From VBCK01 sp036270655 (lineage in GTDB: Bacteria > Pseudomonadota > Gammaproteobacteria > Burkholderiales > Burkholderiaceae_F), in contig DATBCD010000055.1 of assembly GCA_036270655.1 (NCBI GenBank), positions 1-11,779 on the forward strand: a DNA stretch of 11,779 nt, read 5' to 3'. Below the pieces are notes generated by a model. The model saw only the letters and a list, made by a program, of their open reading frames with translations. It was not told the origin of the DNA and made no database searches. Of this stretch, positions 1 to 6,152 are shown in pieces. Position 1 is the first letter of the stretch, and each line of letters starts with the position of its first letter. A program made the position numbers and the translations under genes.

Positions 1-168
1 CTGACCTTCTCCCGCTTGCGCGGGAGAGGGGATCTGCTCTCCCTGACCTTCTCCCGCTTGCGCGAGAGAGGGGATCTGCTCTCCATGACCTTCTCCCGCT
101 TACGCGAAAGAGGGGACCTGCTCTCCCTGACCTTCTCCCGCTTGCGCGAGAGACGGGATCTGCTAAGT
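1..168. repeat. 42-bp tandem array, four units, hairpin in each
   Basis: Four head-to-tail units of exactly 42 bp lie at 1-42, 43-84, 85-126 and 127-168, each beginning (C/A)TGACCTTCTCCCGCTT. The last unit diverges at its end. Each unit contains a short inverted repeat, TCTCCCGC facing GCGGGAGA in unit 1, with one or two mismatches in the others. A decayed continuation is visible because GGA(T/C)CTGCTAAGTC occurs at 156-169 and again at 193-206. The units are adjacent with no unique spacers, so this is a minisatellite rather than a CRISPR. The array begins at the window edge and may extend further left. Because 42 is a multiple of three, plus frame 1 stays open to the TAA at 238-240 (repeated motif LTFSRLRERGDLLS). 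Several other frames are also open, so this alone is no proof of coding. Confidence 0.85.
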
Positions 169-263
169 CTTCTTTATCGCAAAGCGAAGGAAGGACCTGC
201 TAAGTCGTATCGCTTGCGCGAGCGCAGGCGGCCCAAGTAAGCGACAGCGGATCGCCGAGGGTC

Positions 264-287
264 CCCTCTCCCGCTTGCGGGAGAGGG
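264..287. repeat. Perfect REP-like hairpin downstream of the desaturase gene
   Basis: CCCTCTCCCGC (264-274) and GCGGGAGAGGG (277-287) form a perfect 11-bp stem around TT. It sits about 20 bp past the desaturase stop codon and could stabilise the transcript end or stop transcription. It lacks the run of T on either strand expected of an intrinsic terminator. The same hairpin, in the opposite orientation or with a different loop, recurs at 10924-10949 and 11076-11102. It is therefore best read as a dispersed palindromic repeat of the REP type. The rest of 169-308 holds decayed repeat copies and no gene I can support. Confidence 0.8.
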
Positions 288-308
288 ACAGGGAGAGGGT
301 CGTCGCGG

Positions 309-1511
309 TCAGCCGACGGCCGCGGCCGGCACGTAGCTTCGGATCCGCGCCGCCGCTTCCTGCAGCGCCTGAATTCCACTGGCTTCGGCGCGCGCGATCC
401 AGCGCTGCAGGTGGCTGAGCATCTCATCGCTCGAAGACGCCGCATGCTGCCAGGTCGCGGTCAGCTCGTCGCGCATCTCGATCAAGGTCTTCAACACGCC
501 GCTTCGGCCCATCAGCTCGGTGAAGGTCTGCTGGTGGGCGGCCGGCATGGGCGCCGAACGGCGCGTCACCCACTTCTTCATCCGCGCGAAGCGGGCATGC
601 TCGGGAGCCGACAGGCCGAGCCGGGTCAGCTCGTCGTGAAACGCCTTCCGGCTGGCGCGCGCATAGCGCGCCAGCAGGTCGTAGCGGTTGGACACGACCG
701 CCTGCAGCGTCTGCAAATCGATCGGGTGACGTGCCCCGCTCAGGCGCGGCACCGGCGCCACCCGCAGCACCTTGGCCAGCCGCAGCCACTGCAGCAGGCG
801 GATATAGCCCCAGCCCAGGTCCAGTTCGTACCACTTGTTCGACAGCTTGGCCGAGGTCGGATACGTGTGGTGGTTGTTGTGAAGTTCCTCGCCGCCGATC
901 AGCAGGCCCCATGGAACGATGTTGGTGCTGGCGTCCGGATGGTCGAAGTTGCGATAGCCCCAGAAGTGGCCGATGCCGTTGATCACGCCGGCGGCGAAAA
1001 ACGGAATCCACACCATCTGCACGCCCCAGACCGCAAGGCCGGCCGCGCCGAACAGCAGCACGTCGGTCACCAGCATCACGCCGCAACCCTGCCAGCTCCA
1101 GCGCGCATACACGCGACGCTCCAGCCAGTCGTTGGGCGTTCCGTGACCGTAGCGCTGCATCGTTTCGGTATTGGATTTCTCCGCGATGTACAGCTCGGCG
1201 CCGCGCCACAGCACCGTGCGCAGCCCTTTGACCTGGGGACTGTGCGGATCGTCCGCGGTTTCGCACTTCGCGTGGTGCTTGCGGTGGATTGCCACCCAGT
1301 CGCGTGTCGCCATTCCGGTGGTGATCCAGAGCCAGAACCGGAAGAAGTGACTGACGATCGGGTGTAGATCCAGCGCCCGGTGCGCCTGCGAGCGGTGCAG
1401 GAAAATCGTGACGGCGGCGATCGTGACGTGGGTCATGGCCAGCGTGGCCACCACCAATCCGATCCAATTCGGACGGAGCAGGCCTCCGTTCAGGAATTCG
1501 AGCAGTTGCAT
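309..1511 (-). CDS. Membrane fatty-acid (acyl-CoA type) desaturase with transposase-like C-terminal tail
   Basis: A 400-residue integral membrane di-iron desaturase that would introduce a double bond into acyl chains and so adjust membrane fluidity. The three histidine boxes are intact: HRSQAH (39-44), HRKHH (76-80) and HNNHH (211-215). An additional conserved-looking histidine lies in GHFWGYRNF (182). Hydrophobic segments lie around 15-38, 53-67, 142-165 and 167-180. The ATG at 1511 is preceded by GGAG at a spacing of about 7 nt, which supports the start. The desaturase domain ends near residue 250. Residues about 272-394 are extra and soluble, with the pattern LQRWIARAEASGIQALQEAA near the end, which resembles the C-terminus of ISL3/IS204-type transposases (inference from memory of the family). 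It is last of the minus-strand genes, 150 bp after the MscS gene, so it may have its own promoter. I could not identify one convincingly. Confidence 0.93.
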   Translation of the reverse strand: MQLLEFLNGGLLRPNWIGLVVATLAMTHVTIAAVTIFLHRSQAHRALDLHPIVSHFFRFWLWITTGMATRDWVAIHRKHHAKCETADDPHSPQVKGLRTVLWRGAELYIAEKSNTETMQRYGHGTPNDWLERRVYARWSWQGCGVMLVTDVLLFGAAGLAVWGVQMVWIPFFAAGVINGIGHFWGYRNFDHPDASTNIVPWGLLIGGEELHNNHHTYPTSAKLSNKWYELDLGWGYIRLLQWLRLAKVLRVAPVPRLSGARHPIDLQTLQAVVSNRYDLLARYARASRKAFHDELTRLGLSAPEHARFARMKKWVTRRSAPMPAAHQQTFTELMGRSGVLKTLIEMRDELTATWQHAASSSDEMLSHLQRWIARAEASGIQALQEAAARIRSYVPAAAVG

Positions 1512-1661
1512 TCAATCTCCAGAAAAATCAGCGGCTTCGGCGCCAAGGTACGAACCTCTGAACGTGACGCCTTGAAATATTCTCCCAGTCCACCCGGCCG
1601 GAGAACTATCCGTGCGGCTACGCGCTTTTTTGGGTTCGGCGCTCCCGTAGATAACCCTATT

Positions 1662-3059
1662 TTACCTGCGGCCTGGGGAGGAACCTGAGCCTGAAGGGGG
1701 CGATTGGCCACCTTCTCTACCGCCGGCGTCAGGGACAGATCCCGCCAACACGCGGACGTCACGGCGGGGATATGGAATCGCAATCCCTTTGTCCGAATAT
1801 AACTTATACACGGCAATCGCAACGGCTGACTGCACGTTCATCCGGCCTTGCTCCGGATCCTCGATCCAGAAGCCGATCTCGAGCAGCAAGCCGTCGGCCC
1901 CGAACTCGACCAGCAGCGAACCCGGCGGCGGATCGGCCAGCACGCGCTCGGTCGATCGGGCCGCCTCTTCACCCAGCCGCAGCGCCAGATCCAGGTCCGA
2001 TTCGTACGCGATCGACACGCGCACCGCCAGGCGCACGCGCCGGTCGCTGAGTGAATGGTTGACCACCGGAGAGGAGACCAGCATCTCGTTCGGTATCACC
2101 GATTCAGTGCCGTCCATCGCGCGCAGCAGCGTGTAGCGCGTGTTGATCTGGGTGACCGTTCCGTAGTACCGGTCGACCGAGCCGGCCACCGAGATCAGGT
2201 CGCCGATCCGCAAGCTGCGGTCCAGCAACAGGATGAAACCGCTGACGTAATTGCTGGCGATCCGCTGCAGCCCCAGCCCCAGGCCCACGCCCAGCGCCCC
2301 GCCGAATACGGACAGCACCGTCAGGTCGATGCCCGACAACCCCAACGCGGCCAGCAGCGCGATCAGCATCAGCGCGGCCCGCGCGACACGCCCCAGCACC
2401 ACCCGGAAATTCCGATCCAGCCCCGGGGCTGCCATCAGGCGCGTTTCCACCAGCGAGCCGATCCACATCGCCGCCAGCAGGCAGACCAGCGTCGTGGTCA
2501 CGCCGGTGAATATCGCCCACAGTGAAACCATCGTCTTGCCGATCGGGATGCGCGTGGCCTCCAGCCAGTCGGTCACGTCGGTCAGCACGCCCGTCACGTA
2601 CAGCGCAGTCACGCCCCAGACCGTCAGCGCGATGCCCCGCTCGAAGGTGCCGATCAGCTCCACGTTGATCAACGCGCGCCGCATCGCGTACACCACCAGC
2701 CGTACCACTGCCAGTGCCCCGATCAACGCCATCGCCAGGCGCAGCAGCCGCGCATCGGCCGCGTTGGCGATCAGGCCCGCCGTGCGCATCGCAAGCTCCC
2801 CGGCCCACAGCAGCAGCAGGGCCGTGGCCGGAAACGCGAGGCGCCGCGCCCCTTCGATCGAGAACTTCAGTACGTCGAGCGGGATCTTGGCGTGTGCGGC
2901 CGCGGTCAGGCGCGCCTCGACGCGGCTGCGCACGGAGCGGGCCAGCACCCAGCCGGCCGCGAGCGCCACCCCGATCACGACCGCTTCCCAGGCGTGCCGC
3001 GGCCGCGCCAGCCCCTCTGCCAACGCGTCCAGCAACTCGCGCAAGGGCGAGCCGTTCAA
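1662..3059 (-). CDS. MscS-family mechanosensitive ion channel
   Basis: A 465-residue inner-membrane channel protein of the small-conductance mechanosensitive family, expected to open under membrane tension and release solutes during osmotic downshock. Several hydrophobic helices precede the pore region (about 24-40, 72-90, 105-125, 142-160, 178-202, 225-242). The pore-lining helix follows, with Gly/Ala packing in GALGVGLGLGLQRIASNY (255-271), then LLLDRSLRIGDLI and the beta domain with VIPNEMLVSSPVVNHS (321-336). It is longer than E. coli MscS (about 286 residues) because of extra N-terminal helices, as in the larger MscS-like proteins. The C-terminus is a Gly/Ser/Pro-rich tail. The start is TTG at 3059, inside a TTGA overlap with the stop codon of the methyltransferase gene, with GGAG about 9 nt upstream. 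This suggests translational coupling. The sensed stimulus and ion selectivity cannot be read from the sequence. Confidence 0.92.
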   Translation of the reverse strand: MNGSPLRELLDALAEGLARPRHAWEAVVIGVALAAGWVLARSVRSRVEARLTAAAHAKIPLDVLKFSIEGARRLAFPATALLLLWAGELAMRTAGLIANAADARLLRLAMALIGALAVVRLVVYAMRRALINVELIGTFERGIALTVWGVTALYVTGVLTDVTDWLEATRIPIGKTMVSLWAIFTGVTTTLVCLLAAMWIGSLVETRLMAAPGLDRNFRVVLGRVARAALMLIALLAALGLSGIDLTVLSVFGGALGVGLGLGLQRIASNYVSGFILLLDRSLRIGDLISVAGSVDRYYGTVTQINTRYTLLRAMDGTESVIPNEMLVSSPVVNHSLSDRRVRLAVRVSIAYESDLDLALRLGEEAARSTERVLADPPPGSLLVEFGADGLLLEIGFWIEDPEQGRMNVQSAVAIAVYKLYSDKGIAIPYPRRDVRVLAGSVPDAGGREGGQSPPSGSGSSPGRR

Positions 3060-4348
3060 GCACTCTTCTCCAGCACGGCAGCGAAGAAGCCGTCGGTGTC
3101 GTGCAGATGCGGCAGCATCACGAACCAGGGGGCGAAGCGTTCAGCCTCGTCGACCTGTATGCCCTGGCCGCGCAGCACCTCGGCAGCGGGCACCACTGAA
3201 AACTCCGGGTGCTCCGACAGGAAGGCCGCCACCAGGTCCTGGTTCTCGACCGACAGCAGCGAGCAGGTCGCGTAGACGAGCCGGCCGCCCGGCTTGACCA
3301 GGCGGGCCGAGGCGCGCAGAACATCCGCCTGCAGCGCGACCAGACGCTGCAGCTCGCTTTCGTCGAAGCGCCACTTCAGATCCGGATTGCGCCTGAGCGT
3401 TCCGCTGCCGCTGCACGGGGCGTCGACCACCACGCGGTCGATCTTTCCCGCCAGGCGCTTGACGCGCACGTCGCCCGCGCTGCGGATCACGACCGGATGC
3501 ACATTGGACAGCCCGCTGCGAGCCAGGCGCGGGCCCAGGCCGGCCAGCCGCCTGGCATTCACATCGAACGCATAGATGCGCCCGGTCGATTTCATCAGGC
3601 TGCCCAGCGCCAGCGTCTTGCCTCCGGCCCCGGCGCAGAAGTCGACCACCATATTGCCTCGTCGCGGCGCGGCCAGGCGCGCTACCAGCTGGCTGCCCTC
3701 GTCCTGCACTTCGATCCGCCCGTCCTTGTACATCGGCCAGCGCGTCAACGCCGGCTTGTCCCTCAGCCGGATGCCATCCGGACTGTAGCGGGTCGGCACG
3801 GCAGCCGGCGCGCCGCCGGCGCGCGCAATCGCCTTGAATTCGGCCAGCACGGCATCGCGGTCGGTCTTGACGGTGTTGACCCGCAGGTCGAGCGGCGCCG
3901 GCCGCACCAGCGCTTCGAGCAACGGCTGCGCGTCGTGATACTGGACCGTGATCTTCTGAAACAGCCACATCGGCACCTCGGCGCGCACCGCCGATGGAGC
4001 CAGCGCCAGGTCGATCGAGGCCGCACCGCGCACCGCGCGCTCGTCGCCACGCAGAAGGCGCGGCCCCAGGCTGTCGATGCCATGCATGCGCGCCAGCTCG
4101 ACCAGCGCGGCCAGATGCGGCGCTCGCAGCGGATCGGCCGTCTGCATCGTCCAGCGCAGCGTGGCCAGGCGCCGCAGCGCATCGAACGCCGCCTCGGCCA
4201 CCACGCTGCGCTCGCGCGGGCCCAGCCGCCGGTCGGCCTTGAAGTGGCGCGACATCGTCGCATCGGCCGGCCCTTCGAAACGCAGCAGACGCGCCAGCAG
4301 CCTTGTCAGGCTGTCCACCACCACCGGGCTGATTTGAGAATCGCCCAT
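3056..4348 (-). CDS. RsmB/NOP-family 16S rRNA (cytosine-5) methyltransferase-like protein
   Basis: A 430-residue SAM-dependent RNA m5C methyltransferase, similar in length to E. coli RsmB. The N-terminal 130 or so residues are helical and resemble the NusB-like RNA-binding domain of RsmB. The catalytic part carries the SAM-binding motif VVDFCAGAGGKT (234-245), an acidic loop FDVNARRL (261-268), motif IV VVVDAPCSGSGTLRR (306-320) and motif VI VYATCSLLSVENQ (358-370). Both conserved cysteines, C312 and C362, are present, so it should be active. The chosen start, ATG 4348, lies one base after the purN stop codon. The open frame continues upstream to about 4618, but that stretch lies over purN and has no RsmB-like character. 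Burkholderiales often have a separate rsmB beside fmt, so this may be a paralogue with a different target cytosine, and I leave the symbol blank. Confidence 0.92.
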   Translation of the reverse strand: MGDSQISPVVVDSLTRLLARLLRFEGPADATMSRHFKADRRLGPRERSVVAEAAFDALRRLATLRWTMQTADPLRAPHLAALVELARMHGIDSLGPRLLRGDERAVRGAASIDLALAPSAVRAEVPMWLFQKITVQYHDAQPLLEALVRPAPLDLRVNTVKTDRDAVLAEFKAIARAGGAPAAVPTRYSPDGIRLRDKPALTRWPMYKDGRIEVQDEGSQLVARLAAPRRGNMVVDFCAGAGGKTLALGSLMKSTGRIYAFDVNARRLAGLGPRLARSGLSNVHPVVIRSAGDVRVKRLAGKIDRVVVDAPCSGSGTLRRNPDLKWRFDESELQRLVALQADVLRASARLVKPGGRLVYATCSLLSVENQDLVAAFLSEHPEFSVVPAAEVLRGQGIQVDEAERFAPWFVMLPHLHDTDGFFAAVLEKSA

Positions 4349-4349
4349 G

Positions 4350-5060
4350 TCAGCGTGCAAACACGAGCAGCTCTTGCGGTGCAATGCCTTCGCTGACCAC
4401 GCGTTCGCCGTCCAGGCGCACGCGGCCCTCGAGTATCCAGCCAATGCAGCGTGGCAGCAGCAGGTGCTCCTGCTCGAGCACGCGCGCCGCCAGTGCCTGT
4501 TCCGAATCGCCGGGCCACACCGGCACCGCGGCCTGCGCCACGATGGGGCCCGCGTCCAGTTGATCGCCGACGAAATGCACGGTGGCCCCATGCAGGCGCA
4601 CGCCGGCGGCGAGCGCACGCCGATGCGTGTCCAGCCCCGGAAACGCGGGCAGCAACGAAGGATGGATATTCAGCAGGCGGCCGCGATAGCGTGCCACGAA
4701 GGCCGGCGTCAGTACCCGCATGAAGCCGGCCAGCACGATCAGCGCGGGGCGGTGCAGGTCGATCGCCTCCGCCAGGGCAGCCTCGAACACCTGGCGCGAC
4801 GCAAAGGAGCCGTGCGGCAGCGCCAGCGCGGGCACGCCGTGGGCGCGCGCGATTTCAAGGCCGCGCGCGTCGGCCCGGTTGCTGATGACGGCGGCCACCC
4901 GGATCGGTCCCTCCTTCGCGCTTCGCGCTTCGGAGGGCATGCCCTGCGTAGCGGCGGGAGCCGCGAAGGAGGGGCGCAGGATCGCCTCCAGGTTGCTGCC
5001 GCGCCCGGAAATCAGGCAAACGATCGATTTGGACTCGCTGGTCATCGCAGGCTTTTGCAT
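4350..5060 (-). CDS. purN: Phosphoribosylglycinamide formyltransferase (GAR transformylase) with in-frame repeat insert
   Basis: Transfers a formyl group from 10-formyltetrahydrofolate to GAR, the third step of de novo purine synthesis, in the cytosol. Family hallmarks are the phosphate-binding loop ISGRGSN (17-23), LAGFMR (110-115) and NIHPSLLPAFPG (131-142). The catalytic triad equivalents are N131, H133 and D169, the last in DQLDAGP. All are intact. Residues 30-51 (PSFAAPAATQG-MPSEARSAKEG) do not belong to the family. They are encoded by a palindromic repeat placed between helix 1 and strand 2, probably a surface loop. Without the insert the length matches the usual 210 or so residues. The start is uncertain: ATG 5060 has an AGG four bases upstream, while ATG 5045 is closer to the usual N-terminus but has no clear ribosome site. 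It is the first gene of the minus-strand cluster and divergent from ribF. Confidence 0.95.
   Translation of the reverse strand: MQKPAMTSESKSIVCLISGRGSNLEAILRPSFAAPAATQGMPSEARSAKEGPIRVAAVISNRADARGLEIARAHGVPALALPHGSFASRQVFEAALAEAIDLHRPALIVLAGFMRVLTPAFVARYRGRLLNIHPSLLPAFPGLDTHRRALAAGVRLHGATVHFVGDQLDAGPIVAQAAVPVWPGDSEQALAARVLEQEHLLLPRCIGWILEGRVRLDGERVVSEGIAPQELLVFAR
4909..4973 (-). repeat. Palindromic element inserted in purN, copy 1
   Basis: A 65-bp element bounded by perfect 12-bp inverted ends, CCCTCCTTCGCG and CGCGAAGGAGGG. Read in the purN direction it contains an internal GCGGC/GCCGC hairpin, a GGGCATGCCC palindrome and the direct repeat CGAAGCG-CGAAGCG. It is closely related to the element at 6173-6270 in ileS and lies in the same orientation and reading frame relative to its host gene. 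Five of its six frames are free of stop codons, which makes it tolerable inside genes. It resembles Rickettsia palindromic elements in lifestyle, although I see no sequence evidence of common descent. Confidence 0.88.
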
Positions 5061-5093
5061 CGCGCCTGGATCACGGGCGCTGTCGCGCGCGGC

Positions 5094-5120
5094 ATTGTAC
5101 GCGGCCGCCGCGGCGTGCAA
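5094..5120 (-). promoter_or_regulatory. Possible sigma-70 promoter for purN
   Basis: On the minus strand TTGCAC (5120-5115) and TACAAT (5099-5094) form a near-consensus -35/-10 pair, but the spacer is only 15 bp. Transcription would begin near 5087, giving a leader of about 27 nt to the ATG at 5060. No PurR-like operator or riboswitch fold was recognised. Confidence 0.4.
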
Positions 5121-5140
5121 CTCGAAAGCTCAAGAAAATC

Positions 5141-5168
5141 AAGACGTTCCGATCGGCCACCCTATAAT
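5141..5168 (+). promoter_or_regulatory. Probable sigma-70 promoter of the ribF operon
   Basis: A perfect TATAAT lies at 5163-5168, about 48 bp upstream of the ribF ATG, in otherwise GC-rich sequence. The -35 candidate 16 bp upstream, AAGACG (5141-5146), is weak. It is the only clear promoter-like signal ahead of ribF and probably drives ribF, ileS and lspA, and perhaps coaBC and dut. Confidence 0.55.
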
Positions 5169-5216
5169 TGCGCTTGGCCTTGATTTCCCCGCCGCCTGCG
5201 GCCTCGAGCGAATACG

Positions 5217-6152
5217 ATGCGCGTTTTTCATGGGCTGCCCAGCCTCGCCGAACGGCGCGCTTGCGCGTTGTCGATCGGAAACTTCGACGGCGTCCACCGC
5301 GGGCATCGGACCCTGCTGCAGCGCGTGGTCGAAGTGGCCCGGCAACGCAACCTGGTGGCGGCGGTGATGACGTTCGAGCCGCATCCGCGCGAATATTTTT
5401 CCCCGGAACAGGCTCCGGCGCGCATCGCGAACCTGCGCGACAAGATCGAGGGCTTTCGCCAGACGGGCATCGAGCGGGTGCTGGTGCAGCACTTCAACCG
5501 GGATTTCGCTTCGCTGACCGCCGAGCAGTTCATCCAGCAGATCCTGGTGCAGGGCTGCCAGGCGCAATGGCTGCTGGTGGGTGATGATTTCCGGTTCGGC
5601 GCCCGGCGCACCGGTGATGTCGCGCTGTTGCGCAGCACCGGTCAACGCAGCGGCTTCACGGTCGAGCAGATCCCTGCGGTGCTGGTCGGCGGCGAGCGTG
5701 TCTCCAGCTCCCGCATCCGGGCCGCGCTGAGCCAGGGCGACCTGGCGCTGGCCGGCGAGCTGCTCGGGCACCCGTACGCGATCAGCGGGCGGGTGCTGCA
5801 CGGATCGAAGCTGGGGCGCCAGATCGGCTTTCCGACACTGAATCTTCGCGTCGCACATCGCCGCCCGGCGCTGCATGGAATCTATGCGGTGCGCGTGCGC
5901 GGCATCGGCGCAGTGCAGCTGCCTGGCGTGGCCAGTGTCGGCCTGCGGCCCACGGTCGACGACAGCGGCCGCTGGCTGCTGGAGGTGCACCTGTTCGACT
6001 TCTCCGACGAGGTCTACGGACGGCTGATCGAGGTCGAGTTCGTGCAGAAGCTGCGCGACGAGGCCCGCTTTGATTCGATCCAGGAACTGACGGCCGCGAT
6101 CCGGCGCGACGCGGACCAGGCGCGCGCCCTTTTTGACGGGACGCCTGCGTGA
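5217..6152 (+). CDS. ribF: Bifunctional riboflavin kinase / FAD synthetase
   Basis: A 311-residue cytosolic enzyme that phosphorylates riboflavin to FMN and then adenylylates FMN to FAD. The N-terminal nucleotidyltransferase domain shows SIGNFDGVHRGH (19-30), with the HxGH-like ATP site, and VGDDFRFGARRTGD (121-134). SSSRIR (163-168) is the conserved site near the domain end. The C-terminal riboflavin kinase domain has GHPYAISGRV (184-193) and GRQIGFPTLNL (200-210), with the FPTxN metal/ATP motif. The length matches E. coli RibF. The ATG at 5217 gives the expected N-terminus (MRVFHGLPSL). The ribosome site is weak (GAG about 9 nt upstream). It is the first gene of the plus-strand operon, and its stop codon overlaps the ileS start by 4 bp (GTGA). 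Confidence 0.96.
   Translation: MRVFHGLPSLAERRACALSIGNFDGVHRGHRTLLQRVVEVARQRNLVAAVMTFEPHPREYFSPEQAPARIANLRDKIEGFRQTGIERVLVQHFNRDFASLTAEQFIQQILVQGCQAQWLLVGDDFRFGARRTGDVALLRSTGQRSGFTVEQIPAVLVGGERVSSSRIRAALSQGDLALAGELLGHPYAISGRVLHGSKLGRQIGFPTLNLRVAHRRPALHGIYAVRVRGIGAVQLPGVASVGLRPTVDDSGRWLLEVHLFDFSDEVYGRLIEVEFVQKLRDEARFDSIQELTAAIRRDADQARALFDGTPA

Noticed and set aside
1..168. CRISPR array
   Set aside because: Units are contiguous 42-mers with no unique spacers, and no cas genes are in the window.
16..240. Small plus-strand gene encoding the 14-residue repeat
   Set aside because: Several frames are equally open across the array, no ribosome site or conserved domain is seen, and the start would lie inside a repeat unit.
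264..287. Intrinsic terminator for the desaturase gene
   Set aside because: The stem is perfect but no T run follows on either strand, and the same sequence recurs as a dispersed repeat.
409..1367. Plus-strand frame of 300 or more codons opposite the desaturase
   Set aside because: It is antisense to the three histidine boxes and His/Gln/Arg-rich, typical of a shadow frame.
1512..1661. Separate small gene or clear promoter between the channel and desaturase genes
   Set aside because: No conserved frame and no convincing -35/-10 pair on the minus strand. Only a GGAG ribosome site for the desaturase is supported.
4349..4618. N-terminal extension of the RNA methyltransferase by 90 codons
   Set aside because: The stretch lies on top of purN, is Cys/Arg-rich shadow sequence, and the RsmB-like length and the 1-bp gap to purN fit the ATG at 4348.
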